Shown here in pieces: positions 1 through 11,649 of a stretch of DNA of 64,000 nucleotides (the first letter of the stretch is position 1; each line of letters begins with the position of its first letter). The translations under genes and the position numbers were made by a program. Source of the stretch: Nitrobacter sp963807355. Lineage in GTDB: Bacteria > Pseudomonadota > Alphaproteobacteria > Rhizobiales > Xanthobacteraceae. The DNA lies in contig CAWEBX010000003.1 in assembly GCA_963807355.1 (NCBI GenBank), forward strand, positions 62,001 through 126,000. The letters run 5' to 3'. The notes beneath the pieces were generated by a model, which was not told where the DNA came from, made no database searches, and saw nothing but the letters and a program-made list of their open reading frames with translations.

Positions 1-1379
<1,379 letters not shown>

Positions 1380-1516
1380 GTCGGCGGCGCCAAATTATCC
1401 GAACTCAATTGTCTGATTTCGGCACGACCTTGCGCGTCCCGCCGATGGGAATCCATGATGGCGGTTAAATCTATCGCAGGCGCGCCCCGACCCAGCACGG
1501 ATAGCGATTGCGCCAG

Positions 1517-2137
1517 CTATCGCACGACACCAGACGTGAATCCGGGTCTGCGATGCGGCGGCTTGATTTCCTTTTTCAGGAAACATCGCGCGGCCTTGCC
1601 GGCGTATCCCGGCCGCGCATAGGTCCAGGCCCGGCACTTGCTATCGGTATCGCAGGCATGCCTGCAAATCTGATCGGCGTCGGCTCTATCGTCTTTCTTG
1701 ACTTCGAAATTGCGATAGTCGCCGCCCGAGCGATCGGTGGAGGTTTCCACCGGGCCGATCCGTCGCTCGATCACGCCCGCGCCGCGAACGCCGGACACGC
1801 AACACCGATTCGCGATCCGCGGCGGTACGGCATTCTTGAGCCAGCACACCGCGGTTTCCGACCGTTCGGTGGGATAGCTGAAGCTCCAGGCTCGGCAGTG
1901 GCGGTCGCGTTCGCATGCCAAGCCGCAATCGGCCGGATCGCCCGAGCGCAGCGGCGCCCGCAGATAGTCAGCGCCCGGCCGATCGAAATTCGTCTGGGCA
2001 TAGGCCGGACGCGTCGCCGGAACGGAGATCGACAACAGCGCTGCCAGCAGCGTCAGGCCGACCTTGAGTGCATAGACTTTCATCACGTGCCGCAAAACGA
2101 CGTATCTCAAACAAGGACGTGCGCGGATGGGATTCAT
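1517..2137 (-). CDS. Secreted PAN/Apple-domain protein with two repeats
   Basis: Probable periplasmic or secreted protein of unknown function, about 206 residues. A hydrophobic signal segment is followed by cleavage near AYAQ. The mature part has two cysteine-rich PAN_4-like modules, each with the pattern GGDY...C..AC..D..CRAW.Y and a later W or C..K; the repeats end in similar segments. PAN modules usually bind protein or carbohydrate; no ligand can be read here. I chose the ATG at 2137 because GAGG lies about 10 bases upstream; the ATG at 2083 gives a more classical short signal peptide but has no visible ribosome site. The gene converges with gyrB. Confidence 0.75.
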   Translation of the reverse strand: MNPIRARPCLRYVVLRHVMKVYALKVGLTLLAALLSISVPATRPAYAQTNFDRPGADYLRAPLRSGDPADCGLACERDRHCRAWSFSYPTERSETAVCWLKNAVPPRIANRCCVSGVRGAGVIERRIGPVETSTDRSGGDYRNFEVKKDDRADADQICRHACDTDSKCRAWTYARPGYAGKAARCFLKKEIKPPHRRPGFTSGVVR

Positions 2138-2308
2138 TAAATCGCGACCTCGATGTACGTCGGATGAACAATTGCCGCGAAACAACCCGCTGACCTAATG
2201 ATCCCTCGATTCGGCAGAATCGAATCTCCCACACCCGCAAAGCAAACGGAACGGATTTGTATTTGTCGCCCGTTCCGCCGCCTGTTCGCGACGCGACCCA
2301 AGGCTCCT

Positions 2309-3679
2309 CTAAAAAGCGTATTCGCTATAGGCGGGTTCCACGGACCCAGCCCACGCGCCGTTGAACTTCTCCAGCATCTCCTCTGCCGGAGAGCGTCCCG
2401 AATCCAGAATTTGATCGAGCGGCTCCAGATGCCGCGACTCATCGCGACCGAAATGGTCGATACGACCGCGCCGGCGCAGGCCTCCATGCGCCAGCATAAG
2501 GCACTCCTTGGCAATTTCGAACAGAAAGTGATTCTTGATCCGAGCCTTGAATCCCAAGCGCGAGACGTCATCGCGCCACGCCTGCCGTTCCTGCGCATTC
2601 CAGCGCTTCGCGATGTCCCACGCGGCATCGAGACTGGCGTCGTCATAGAGCAAGCCGACCCAGAACGCCGAAAGTGCCGGCAGACGCGCCCAAGGCACGC
2701 CGTCGGCGCCGCGCATTTCCAGATACCGCTTGAGCCGCACCTCCGGGAAAATTGTCGACAGATGATTGGCCCAGTCCGAAAGGGTCGGCCGCTCGCCGGG
2801 GATGGCCTTGTTCCTGCCGTCAAAAAAATCACGAAACGAGGAGCCGGATACGTCGATATAATTTTCGCCGCGCTTGACAAAATACATGGGAACGTCGAGC
2901 GCGTAGTCGACCCAGCGTTCGAAACCCATGCCGTCCTCGAACGCCCAGGGGATCATTCCGGCGCGAGCGTTGTCTGTGTCGCGCCAGATTTCCGAACGAT
3001 ACGACAGGAAACCGTTCGGTTTTCCTTCGGTGAACGGAGAATTTGCGAACAGCGCCGTCGCAACCGGCTGCAACGCCACCGACACCCGCAGCTTCTTGAC
3101 CATGTCGCTTTCGGACGAGAAGTCGAGGTTGGTCTGCACGGTGCAGGTCCGAAACATCATGTCAAGGCCGTGCCGGCCGACCTTCGGCATATAGTCGCGC
3201 ATGATCCTGTAGCGGCCCTTTGGCATCATCGGAATCTGCGCCAGCGACCAAGAGGGCGTCATGCCGAGGCCGAGAAATCCAATACCGAGCGGCGTCGCGA
3301 TCTCCTTGACCTGCGCCAGATGCGCCGCAAGCTCGGATTGGGTCTGATGCACTGTCTCGACCGGCGCACCCGACAGTTCGAACTGTCCTCCCGGCTCCAG
3401 CGAAATCGCACCGCCCCCGGTGACGTCATAGAGGCCGATGATGTTGCCCTGCTCCATGATCGGCTCCCAGCCGAGCAGCAGTTGCATACCCTCGAGCAAG
3501 GCGCCGATGCCGCGCGACCCTTCGTAAGGCACCGGGTCGTGGCCCTGAAGCGTGAACGGAGTTTTCTCGTGCTCGGTGCCGATGCGGAATTCGGACGAAG
3601 ACTTCACGCCTGCCTCCAGCCAAGCCACGAGTTCGTCGCGCGATTGCAGCGGCGTCATATCGATCTGGTCACGCGCCAT
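2309..3679 (-). CDS. gshA: Glutamate-cysteine ligase (plant/alphaproteobacterial type)
   Basis: Catalyses ATP-dependent joining of L-glutamate and L-cysteine, the first step of glutathione synthesis, in the cytoplasm. The 456-residue length fits the class shared by plants and alphaproteobacteria. Visible family segments include FRIGTEHEK near residue 28-36, YEGSRGIGALL, GGAISLEPGGQFELSG, the MPKGRYRIMRDYMPKVG stretch and NLDFSSE. I chose the ATG at 3679 (MARDQIDMTPL) because a GGGA ribosome site lies just upstream and the longer frame has no family resemblance. No frame damage is seen. Confidence 0.95.
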   Translation of the reverse strand: MARDQIDMTPLQSRDELVAWLEAGVKSSSEFRIGTEHEKTPFTLQGHDPVPYEGSRGIGALLEGMQLLLGWEPIMEQGNIIGLYDVTGGGAISLEPGGQFELSGAPVETVHQTQSELAAHLAQVKEIATPLGIGFLGLGMTPSWSLAQIPMMPKGRYRIMRDYMPKVGRHGLDMMFRTCTVQTNLDFSSESDMVKKLRVSVALQPVATALFANSPFTEGKPNGFLSYRSEIWRDTDNARAGMIPWAFEDGMGFERWVDYALDVPMYFVKRGENYIDVSGSSFRDFFDGRNKAIPGERPTLSDWANHLSTIFPEVRLKRYLEMRGADGVPWARLPALSAFWVGLLYDDASLDAAWDIAKRWNAQERQAWRDDVSRLGFKARIKNHFLFEIAKECLMLAHGGLRRRGRIDHFGRDESRHLEPLDQILDSGRSPAEEMLEKFNGAWAGSVEPAYSEYAF

Positions 3680-4326
3680 GAAAGATCCCGATGCGGAGCG
3701 TTGCGATCGAGCGCACGCGGTTCGGTTTAGAAGAGTATCGAGCCGTGGCCCGCAATCGCGAAAGATGAAAGAGACATCATCGCACGGACGCACCGTCTCT
3801 CACTGCAAGCGCCTGAGCCTCATTGCAGGAACAACCGGGCCGGTCAAGCAGCCCGCAAAGCAATGCGGCGTCAACGGAGAGTTTGGAGCCGACTTGCCGC
3901 TCGACCGCCGCCAGAATTCTGACGGACCCAGTTCGTGGTCGCTGACTATTCGTTTTGCGATGCAAAAGGTCGAGCTTACGAATCGACTCGGCTTCGATGA
4001 CCTAACGGCTCCGGAATGGCGCACCTTCCTACTGGCAATAATCAAAGCACCATCAACCGAAAACCCCGTCGCACGGTAGAACCCAAAGCCAACAATCTTA
4101 GGTTGTTAATAACATAATATACACCCTTAGGGTGGTGATTCTGCACGTCACCGTCTCAAAATGACACTTTTGCCGAGCAGCGCCCCCAGTCTTTAACCCC
4201 TTGTTTACCGTAACACGAAAAGGTTGAGCCTCGAGGGCGGGACCCGCCCGGTTTGGAATTGTCCTATTCCAGACAGGCTCGGGGAACGTGAGGGCGCATC
4301 TTGCGCGGTCGACACTGGACGAAAGC
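3680..4326. other. Intergenic region, gshA to Sel1-type gene
   Basis: About 650 bases lie between divergent genes. Open frames here are short and look like shadows. An AT-rich patch at about 4095-4135, with TTGTTAATAACATAATATA, stands out against the GC-rich surroundings and is a plausible promoter zone for the gene starting at 4327. I see no RNA gene or repeat. Confidence 0.4.
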
Positions 4327-7300
4327 ATGAATTCGCGTGGATCGTCGAGCGACGACGGAATCGAACCATCCGATCGCGAGGGTGCGGACGCTGCCGCGCG
4401 GCGCGTCGGCGTATCCCGCGACGACGGGCTCAGCTCCGACGCTGGCGGTTTCATACCGGATCCAACACAGCCGGTAGTCTCGAGCCAGGATGACCGCGAC
4501 ATGGCGGACATTCATCAGCGGCTGGATTCCATCACGCGCCAGATCGATCAGTTGTCGAGCCAGGCCGCACACGGCGAACCCGCGGTCGCCCGCCAGCTCA
4601 ACGATGCCATTTCGCGGCTCGATGCCCGGCTCGCCCGGGTCGCCGCCCAGACGCCCGCAGAGAATACGCAGCAACATGCCTACAGGGCCGATCGAGGCGT
4701 AACCGAGGTTTACAATCGATCGTCATCACCGGAGCCTGTCACGCTCGAAGTTGCGATAGCGGAAGTCATCGCGCGTCAGCACGAACTCGATGAGACTTCA
4801 CGCGCGTCGTCCTCATACAGCTCAGCACTTGCAGCCTCAGCGATGAGAACACCGCGACCGGCGGCGGATTTCTCCGGCCTCGAACGGCAACTGTTCAAAA
4901 TCACGAGCCAGATCGAATCGTTGCAACGCCCGGACGGGATCGAGCAGTCGATCGCCGCATTCCGCATCGAGCTGGCCGGTCTCCGTCATGTCATTACCGA
5001 AGCTATGCCGCGCCGTGCAATCGAGCCGATCGAAAACGAGATTCGTTTACTTTCGCAGCGCATCGACGAGGTTCGTCAGGACGGCAGCGATGGTCAGGCG
5101 CTGGCGAATATCGAACGCTCCCTCAATGAAATCTACGACGCGCTGCGATCACTGAAACCGGCGGAACAGCTCGCAGGATTTGACGACGCGATTCGCAATC
5201 TCGGCAGCAAGATCGATACGATCGTGCGGGGCAGCGGCGATACCGGAACGATGCAGCAGCTCGAGAACGCGATCGGCGCGCTTCGCGGCATCGTCTCCAA
5301 CGTTGCCTCCAATGACGCGCTGGTGCGGCTCAGCGACGAACTTAACATGCTGTCGTCTAAAGTTGATCAGCTCGGCCGACCTGAGAGCCACGGTGATTCT
5401 TTCTCCGCGCTCGAACAGCGCGTGGCCGCACTGACGGAGACCCTCGAAAACCGCGAAAGCCCGGCCTCGGGCAGCAGTTCCGAACAACTTGAGGAGGCGG
5501 TGCGGGCGCTGTCCGAGCGTCTCGACCGGCTGCCGGCCGGCCACGACTCGTCCTCGGCGCTGGCGCACCTCGAACAGCGGGTCTCATTGCTGCTCGAACG
5601 CCTGGAGGCCGCCGGCGAACATTCAGGACCCGATCTTGGTCGCGTCGAGGAAGGTTTGCAGGACATTCTGCAATATCTGGAACGGCAGCAGGCCGGTCTG
5701 GCGGCGCTGGCCGAGAACGGTCCACGAATTGCCGGCCCGACCATGGACAGCGAGGTCGTCGAGGCGATCAAGCGCGAACTGTCCGAGATGCGCTTCTGCC
5801 AATCGGAAAGCGACCGTCATACCCAGGACTCGCTCGAGGCCGTTCACAACACGCTCGAGCATGTCGTCGACCGGCTGGCGATGATCGAAAGCGACCTTCG
5901 CGCGGTTCGCACGATGCCCGCCACCCAGCCCGGACCACATTCCGGCGCGAAGCCGGAACCGCCGGCAGGTCCGCCGCCAAAGCCCGAACTGCTGAAATCC
6001 CGTGCTGTCGCAACTAGCGACGGAGCAGCCCGCTCCGACCGCCCCGACATCACCGCCGATCCCGCCGCGCACGGTGGGTGAAGTCCTGATTCCGAGAGAC
6101 ACTTTCGATCCCGAGCGGGTTCCGCAATCCGCAACCACGCGCCCGTCGCAACCGCGCCCCCCGATCGATCCGGATCTGCCACCTGATCACCCGCTGGAGC
6201 CCGGCACCCGTACGACAGAACCCGCAGCTTCGCCGTCAGAGCGCATCGCGGCCTCCAAAAGCGTAATCGACGACATTGCCGCCGCGCTGGAACAATCGGG
6301 TTCAGCAAATTTCATTGCCGCCGCGCGCCGCGCCGCTCAGGCAGCCGCCGCCACGGCGCCGTCGCCCGACAAGGCTGGCCGAACCAAGATCGCCATCGAA
6401 CCGGCCCGTCCTGCCACAGGCGGATCCGGCATCACCTCCAATATCCGCTCGCTGCTCGTCGGAGTGAGCGTGGTGGTCATCGTTCTCAGCAGTTTCAAGT
6501 TCGCGATGACACTGCTCGACAGCTCTCCGCGCGAGACCCTCAGCGAGAGCAGCCCGGCCGCTCCCGTGACGAAGCCGCCAGCCGACGCCGAAGCCGGACC
6601 CGGCACTGAGACTCCGCCATCGCCGTCGATGATCGCGCCCACACCGATCGACCGCCACTCGATGATTGCACCGTCGGCCGGCGACAGTGCGGCTCCGACC
6701 GCAGACCCGTCAGATGCGGCGCCTGCGAGCCAGCCGGAGACCACATCCGCCGACGTCACCGGTACGGTCCCGGACGCACACACGCTCGAACCGGCTGCAA
6801 CTCCGCCTTCCGAATCACTCCCCGAGAGCATCGGCGGCGCTACGCTGCGCACCGCCGCGCTCCATGGTGACGCCGCGGCCGCGTTCGAAGTCGGCGTTCG
6901 CTATGCCGAAGGCAAAGGCGTCACGATCAATTACGACGAGGCCGCGAAGTGGTACGAACGCGCGGCGCATGCCGGCATCGTGCCTGCCATGTTTAGGCTC
7001 GGCACCCTGCACGAAAAGGGGCTCGGCGCGAGTAAAGACGTCGATACGGCGCGGCGTTATTATATGCAGGCGGCCGACCGGGGCAACGCCAAGGCGATGC
7101 ATAACCTCGCCGTGCTCGATGCCGATGGCGGCGGCAAGGGCGCCAACTACACGAGCGCGGCGCAATGGTTTCACAAGGCGGCCGAGCGGGGAATAGCCGA
7201 CAGCCAATTCAATCTCGGTATTCTTTATGCCCGCGGCATTGGCGTCGAACAGAATCTCGCGAAATCCTACAAGTGGTTCAGCCTCGCCGCCGCCCAAGGC

Positions 7301-7538
7301 GACGTGGATTCAGGACGCAAGCGCGACGAAGTCGCCAAGCGAACTCGATCCGCAGTCGCTCGCTGCGGCCAAGCTGGCGGTTCAAACGTTCGCGCCCACG
7401 CCTCAGCCCGACGATGCCGTCAACGTTCCCAGTCCTGCCGGCGGATGGGACAGCGCGACCGCTAAGCCCCACGCCAAAACCGCGCCGCGCAAGTCCGCGA
7501 CGGCGAACCCGGCGATAGCACTGCATATCGCGCGTTAA
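4327..7538 (+). pseudogene. Coiled-coil / transmembrane / Sel1-repeat protein, broken by two frameshifts
   Basis: This reads as one envelope protein of about 1070 residues resembling the PodJ-like/SEL1-repeat proteins of Bradyrhizobiaceae. Frame 1 (4327-about 6060) encodes a degenerate N-terminus (MNSRGSSSDDGIEPSD) and a long coiled coil rich in LEQR/LSERLD heptads. Frame 2 continues with a proline-rich linker (from about 5996), one transmembrane helix (about 6440-6500) and four Sel1 repeats (about 6850-7335). Frame 3 carries the tail (LDPQSLAAAKLAVQTF) from 7344 to the stop at 7538. The second break is an extra A at 7342-7343 (AAGCGA-A-CTCGAT); the first lies between 5996 and 6080. Related proteins are involved in polar localisation; function here is inference, and the product is probably inactive or split. 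Confidence 0.75.
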
Positions 7539-7719
7539 TCCAAACTCACCAACTTCGGGCGTGACGGCGGAGCAGAAGGCCCGGCCGTCCTCAATTCTTT
7601 AACCCCGGCCGCCGATGATTTCGGTTATGCAGGGGTGCGGCTCGCGGCCGTGCCGCGACTGAAGGTCCAAGCTGCGAAAGGCGCCGGCCAGCCAGCAGCC
7701 AAATCCGAAGACAACGCGC

Positions 7720-8646
7720 GTGCAGCTTTATCTCCCGATCGCCGATATTCCGGTCAACGTGTTCCTCATCCTGGCGATGGGGGCAGCTGTGGGGTTCGTA
7801 TCGGGGATGTTCGGCATCGGGGGAGGCTTCCTGATGACACCGCTGCTGATCTTTGTCGGCATCGCCCCGGCGGTTGCCGTTGCAACGGTCACAAGCCATA
7901 TCGCGGCCTCATCTTTCTCCGGAGCGCTGTCCTACTGGCGCAAGCGGGCAGTTGATCCAATGCTCGCGCTGGTTCTGCTGAGCGGCGGCATTATTGGAAC
8001 CATATTCGGGGTCTGGACCTTCACGCGTCTGCGCTCGCTAGGACAACTCGATCTTTTGATCGCGCTGTCCTACGTTGTGCTGCTATCCGGCGTCGGCGCG
8101 GCGATGTCCTGGGAGGGGCTGCGCGCCATGCTTCGGTCCCGCAAAGGAGGGACCATTCCGCTGCGACGCTCGGGCGGCCATGGCTGGGTCCACGGCCTGC
8201 CGCTGAAAATCCGGTTCAAGCGCTCCAAGATTTACCTTTCAGCCATTCCGGTGATCGTTATCGGCCTCTTCATCGGCTTCATCGGTGCGATCATGGGCAT
8301 CGGCGGAGGCTTCATTCTGGTGCCGCTGCTGATCTACCTGCTGCGCGTACCGACGTCGACTGTGATCGGTACCTCCATGATGCTCACCCTCATCACCATG
8401 ACGTTCGCCACGGTGCTGCACGCCGCCACCAACCATCTCGTCGACGCCGTGCTGGCATTGATCCTGATGACCGGCGGTGTGACCGGCGCACAATTCGGCG
8501 CCCGGGCCGGGCAGCGCATCCGCGGCGAACACCTTCGGCTACTGCTCGGGCTGTTGATTCTGGCGGTCGGTGTTCGCTTCGCGATCGAACTGGGCATCCG
8601 ACCCACCGATCTCTACGCCGTCCGCGAAGCGACGGGCGGCATATGA
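7720..8646 (+). CDS. Sulfite exporter TauE/SafE family membrane protein
   Basis: Inner-membrane protein of 308 residues with about eight hydrophobic segments and the duplicated signature GFVSGMFGIGGGFLMTPLL near residue 27 and IGAIMGIGGGFILVPLLIY near residue 190, as expected for the two repeats of this fold. The family exports sulfite, sulfoacetate or other organosulfur anions; the substrate cannot be read from sequence. The start is GTG at 7720 (MQLYLPIADIPVN). The stop overlaps the next start in ATGA, so the TIGR02186 gene is translationally coupled and the two probably act together. Confidence 0.93.
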   Translation: MQLYLPIADIPVNVFLILAMGAAVGFVSGMFGIGGGFLMTPLLIFVGIAPAVAVATVTSHIAASSFSGALSYWRKRAVDPMLALVLLSGGIIGTIFGVWTFTRLRSLGQLDLLIALSYVVLLSGVGAAMSWEGLRAMLRSRKGGTIPLRRSGGHGWVHGLPLKIRFKRSKIYLSAIPVIVIGLFIGFIGAIMGIGGGFILVPLLIYLLRVPTSTVIGTSMMLTLITMTFATVLHAATNHLVDAVLALILMTGGVTGAQFGARAGQRIRGEHLRLLLGLLILAVGVRFAIELGIRPTDLYAVREATGGI

Positions 8647-9431
8647 GGATGCGCGCAACATGGTCGGCCGGACTTGCCCTGTTGCTAGGGGTAATGCTCG
8701 GCGCAGACGATACGCGCGCCGAGCACCTTATCGTCTCCGTATCGAACCATCGCGTCACCGTCACGCCGAACTATTCCGGCGAGGAACTGGTGCTGTTCGG
8801 CTCGATCGAGCGTGACGGCGGTGCGCCGCTTCCGTCCACCGGCTACAATCTCGTCGTAACTGTCAGCGGCCCGCCCGTCGACATGATCACACGCCGCAAG
8901 GAGCAGTGGTTCGGCATCTGGGTGAACGCCAATTCACGGCAATTCCTCCAGGTTCCGGCCTATCTTGCGGTGTTCGCCGACCGGCCGCTGGACAAGATCG
9001 CCGCGCCGGACATCCTGCGCCAGCAACAACTCGGACTGAACAACGTGCTGCTGACGCAGCGCGTCGGTCCCGACTACGCCGACGTGGTACCGAGCGATCC
9101 GTTCCGGCGCGCCTTCATAAGGCTGCGAAGCGAACAAGGGCTGTACCGCGAGAACACCTCGGCCGTGACTTTCCTGACCCCGACCCTGTTTCGTACCGGC
9201 ATCCCGCTCCCGGCAGAGGTGCCGATCGGCACCTACACCATCGGAATCAAACTGCTTGCCGGTGGCGCGCTGATCGCAAAGACCGATACGGCGTTCGAAA
9301 TCGTCAAGGTCGGCTTCGAGCAGTTCGTGGCCACTGCCGCCAAGCAACACGGCCTGGTTTACGGCGTGGCGACGGCGCTTATGGCGTTGATGGCCGGCTG
9401 GATGGCATCGATCGCTTTCCGCAGAGACTGA
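8643..9431 (+). CDS. TIGR02186 family membrane-anchored protein
   Basis: 262 residues with an N-terminal signal segment cleaved near DTRA, a long beta-rich periplasmic part (EHLIVSVSNHRVTVTPNYSGEE) and a C-terminal transmembrane helix (VATALMALMAGWMASIAF) followed by a short charged tail. This matches the TIGR02186 family, which regularly sits beside TauE/SafE exporters. The ATG overlaps the exporter stop by four bases. Biochemical role is unknown; a periplasmic partner of the exporter is a reasonable inference. Confidence 0.9.
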   Translation: MRMRATWSAGLALLLGVMLGADDTRAEHLIVSVSNHRVTVTPNYSGEELVLFGSIERDGGAPLPSTGYNLVVTVSGPPVDMITRRKEQWFGIWVNANSRQFLQVPAYLAVFADRPLDKIAAPDILRQQQLGLNNVLLTQRVGPDYADVVPSDPFRRAFIRLRSEQGLYRENTSAVTFLTPTLFRTGIPLPAEVPIGTYTIGIKLLAGGALIAKTDTAFEIVKVGFEQFVATAAKQHGLVYGVATALMALMAGWMASIAFRRD

Positions 9432-9450
9432 GGGTGTTGGAGTAATATCC

Positions 9451-10755
9451 CTACAGCGCCCATGCGATCGCCATCGCCACTACACCGAACGCCATTATGG
9501 CGGTGGCGAGCCAACCGAGCCAATACAGCGGCCCCCCTACCCTAAAATTGCCCATGATCTCGTGGTGCCGCGCACCAACATCAGCAGCACCATCACGGGC
9601 ACCGCAAGCACACCGTTGATAACCGCGCTCCAGTACAGCGCCTGGATGGGGTCTATGGGGGTGAAATTGAGGACAATTCCGATCGTCGCCGACAGCGCCG
9701 GCACCGCGTAGAACGCAGCCGCCTCCTTTGGCTTGCGCGCCAGTCCGACCGGCCATCGTCGCCCCTCGCCAACGGCATAGGCCGCCGAGCCCGCCAGCAC
9801 TGGAATCGCCAGCAACCCGGTGCCGACGATGCCGAGCGCGAAAATCACTTCCGCGAACCGGCCCGCAATCGGCCGCAAGGCTTCGGCGGCCTGGGCCGAT
9901 GTCTCGATATCGGTCTTGCCGGTGGCATGGAAAGTCGCGGCGGCGGTGAGAATGATCGCGATCGCGATCAAGCTGGAGAAGGCCATCCCGACGATGGTAT
10001 CGGCGCGGATACGAGGTGGAGTTCTTGTTGCGCGCCGTGATGCCTTTGGATCAGGGGCCGTTTTCGGGCATCGACCCGCTGGTCCTCGGCCTCCTGCGAG
10101 GCCTGCCAGAAGAACAGATATGGCGAAATCGTCGTGCCAAGGATGGCCACGATGGTGGTGAGAAACGGTGCACTGAACTCGACGCGCGGAATCAGCAATC
10201 CCGCAAGCGCCTCACCCCAGGAGACATGCGCGACCGCGAGCGCGGCGACATAGGCGAACAGGCTCAGTGTCAGCCACTTCAGAACTGCGACATAGCGCGC
10301 GTAATCAAGAAAGATCTGCGCCACGACCGAGGTGATACCGAACAGCAGCCTGGACGCATCCGCCATGGCACCAAGGTCGCGGCGACGTTGATGGTGTTAG
10401 CGATAAACAGCAGCGAGACGATGCCGTTCAGCAGGCTTGCGGGATAGTGGCGGCAGACGTTGCCAGCGATGCCGTGTCCGGTGACGCGACCAACCCGCGC
10501 GGAAATCTCCTGAATCGCCGCCATCAGGGGAAACGTCAGCAGCATCGTCCAACTCGCTCCATAGCCGAGCTGCGCACCCGTCTGGCTGTAGGTGCCGATG
10601 CCGGAGGGATCGTCGTCCGCGGCCCCGGTAATAAGGCCCGACCCGAGCGTTTTGAAGACGTCACGAAACGATCGTGACGGCGCGCCTTTCAGAGAGGGCT
10701 CGTTCCGGCGCCACTTTCCACGTTGTCCGCGCGTTGTCGCTCTTGAATGTGTCAT
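9451..10755 (-). pseudogene. Nramp-family divalent metal transporter, multiply frameshifted
   Basis: Nramp proteins import Mn2+ or Fe2+ with protons. The N-terminal motif is intact (GLITGAADDDPSGIGTYSQ, with the metal-binding DPSG) and is followed by TFPLMAAIQEISARVGRVTG. The frame then breaks near 10377, where GCC-GCG-ACC-TTG replaces the expected A-A-D-L-G, so a base appears lost. The second piece (MADASRLLFGITSVVAQIF to FWQASQEAED) breaks again at about 10015-10050. The third (MAFSSLIAIAIILTAAATF) breaks near 9545-9560, before the tail GPLYWLGWLATAIMAF. All pieces lie in order on the minus strand, so this is one gene with at least three indels and should not give a working transporter. Confidence 0.85.
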
Positions 10756-10845
10756 GGCTCCAGCCGCGTCGACAACGCGGACGGCCCGTTCCAGTTCCCG
10801 GTACGTCTGTTGCGACCCTCGGTCGAGCGGAATGAATCACCCCTA

Positions 10846-11649
10846 TTAGTAGCAGCGCGAGGCCGCGATCGTATGCATGCGGGTATAGCCGAGCACATGC
10901 GCGGTGAAATCGGCCGAGAAGATTTTGGCGAACGCTCTGTTTCGGATGCTCAAGCCTCCCGCATAGGCGCCGAACGCCGGCATCACCATGCGCGCACCAT
11001 CGCTGGCGAAACAACGCCGCTCCATCGAACGGCCCCGCGTTGAAACCCGCGCCTTGGGATGCAGATGACCTGCGATTTCGCCGAAAGCGCCGGTCGGCTC
11101 ATGACGAAACACGATCCCGCCGGTCGCGACTTCGCTCGCGACAGCGCCGCCGAGATCATCCGGCAGCGCCGGATCGTGATTGCCGGAAATCCAGATCCAG
11201 TCGCGGCGCACCTGCACAGCCGAAAGCGCCTCACTGTCCGGCGCGGACAGACGATTGTGAGCGTCGCGATCGTGAAAACTATCGCCAAGCGCGATCACCG
11301 TACGCGGATCGAACCGCCGAACGGTGGCGGCGAGCCGACCGAGCGTCGCAACCGTATCATAGGGCGGCAGCAGCACGCCGCGCATGGCAAAACTCGAACC
11401 CTTTTCGAGATGCAGGTCGGACACGACGAGCAAGCGTTCCCGTTCCCAGAACAGCGCGCCCGAAAGATCAACCAGAAATTCGACGCCGCCGACAAGCACG
11501 GTCGCGCGGAACGAGACGTCGTTGATCGCAAGCACGTTCAAGAGATGATCCGAATCGGAAAGAGGCTCGTTGCTTTCATAGATCATGCGAACGATCTTCC
11601 GAAAAGAGCGGAGGCCATGGGAACACGGCAAATAGGACCGCGAGGACAT
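10846..11649 (-). CDS. pdeM: Ligase-associated DNA damage response phosphoesterase PdeM
   Basis: Calcineurin-like metallophosphoesterase of the ligase-associated repair set. Metal-binding motifs are visible: SDLHLEKG, GDSFHD, SGNHDP, and GHLHPKA near the C-terminus. The predicted start at 11649 overlaps the helicase stop by one base (TGATG), suggesting translational coupling, and has GGAG five bases upstream; an internal ATG at 11586 also has a fair ribosome site. The segment before SDLHLEKG (VDLSGALFWERERLLVV) is typical of the family. It is presumed to act with the Lhr-like helicase on damaged DNA; the direct substrate is unknown. Confidence 0.9.
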   Translation of the reverse strand: MSSRSYLPCSHGLRSFRKIVRMIYESNEPLSDSDHLLNVLAINDVSFRATVLVGGVEFLVDLSGALFWERERLLVVSDLHLEKGSSFAMRGVLLPPYDTVATLGRLAATVRRFDPRTVIALGDSFHDRDAHNRLSAPDSEALSAVQVRRDWIWISGNHDPALPDDLGGAVASEVATGGIVFRHEPTGAFGEIAGHLHPKARVSTRGRSMERRCFASDGARMVMPAFGAYAGGLSIRNRAFAKIFSADFTAHVLGYTRMHTIAASRCY

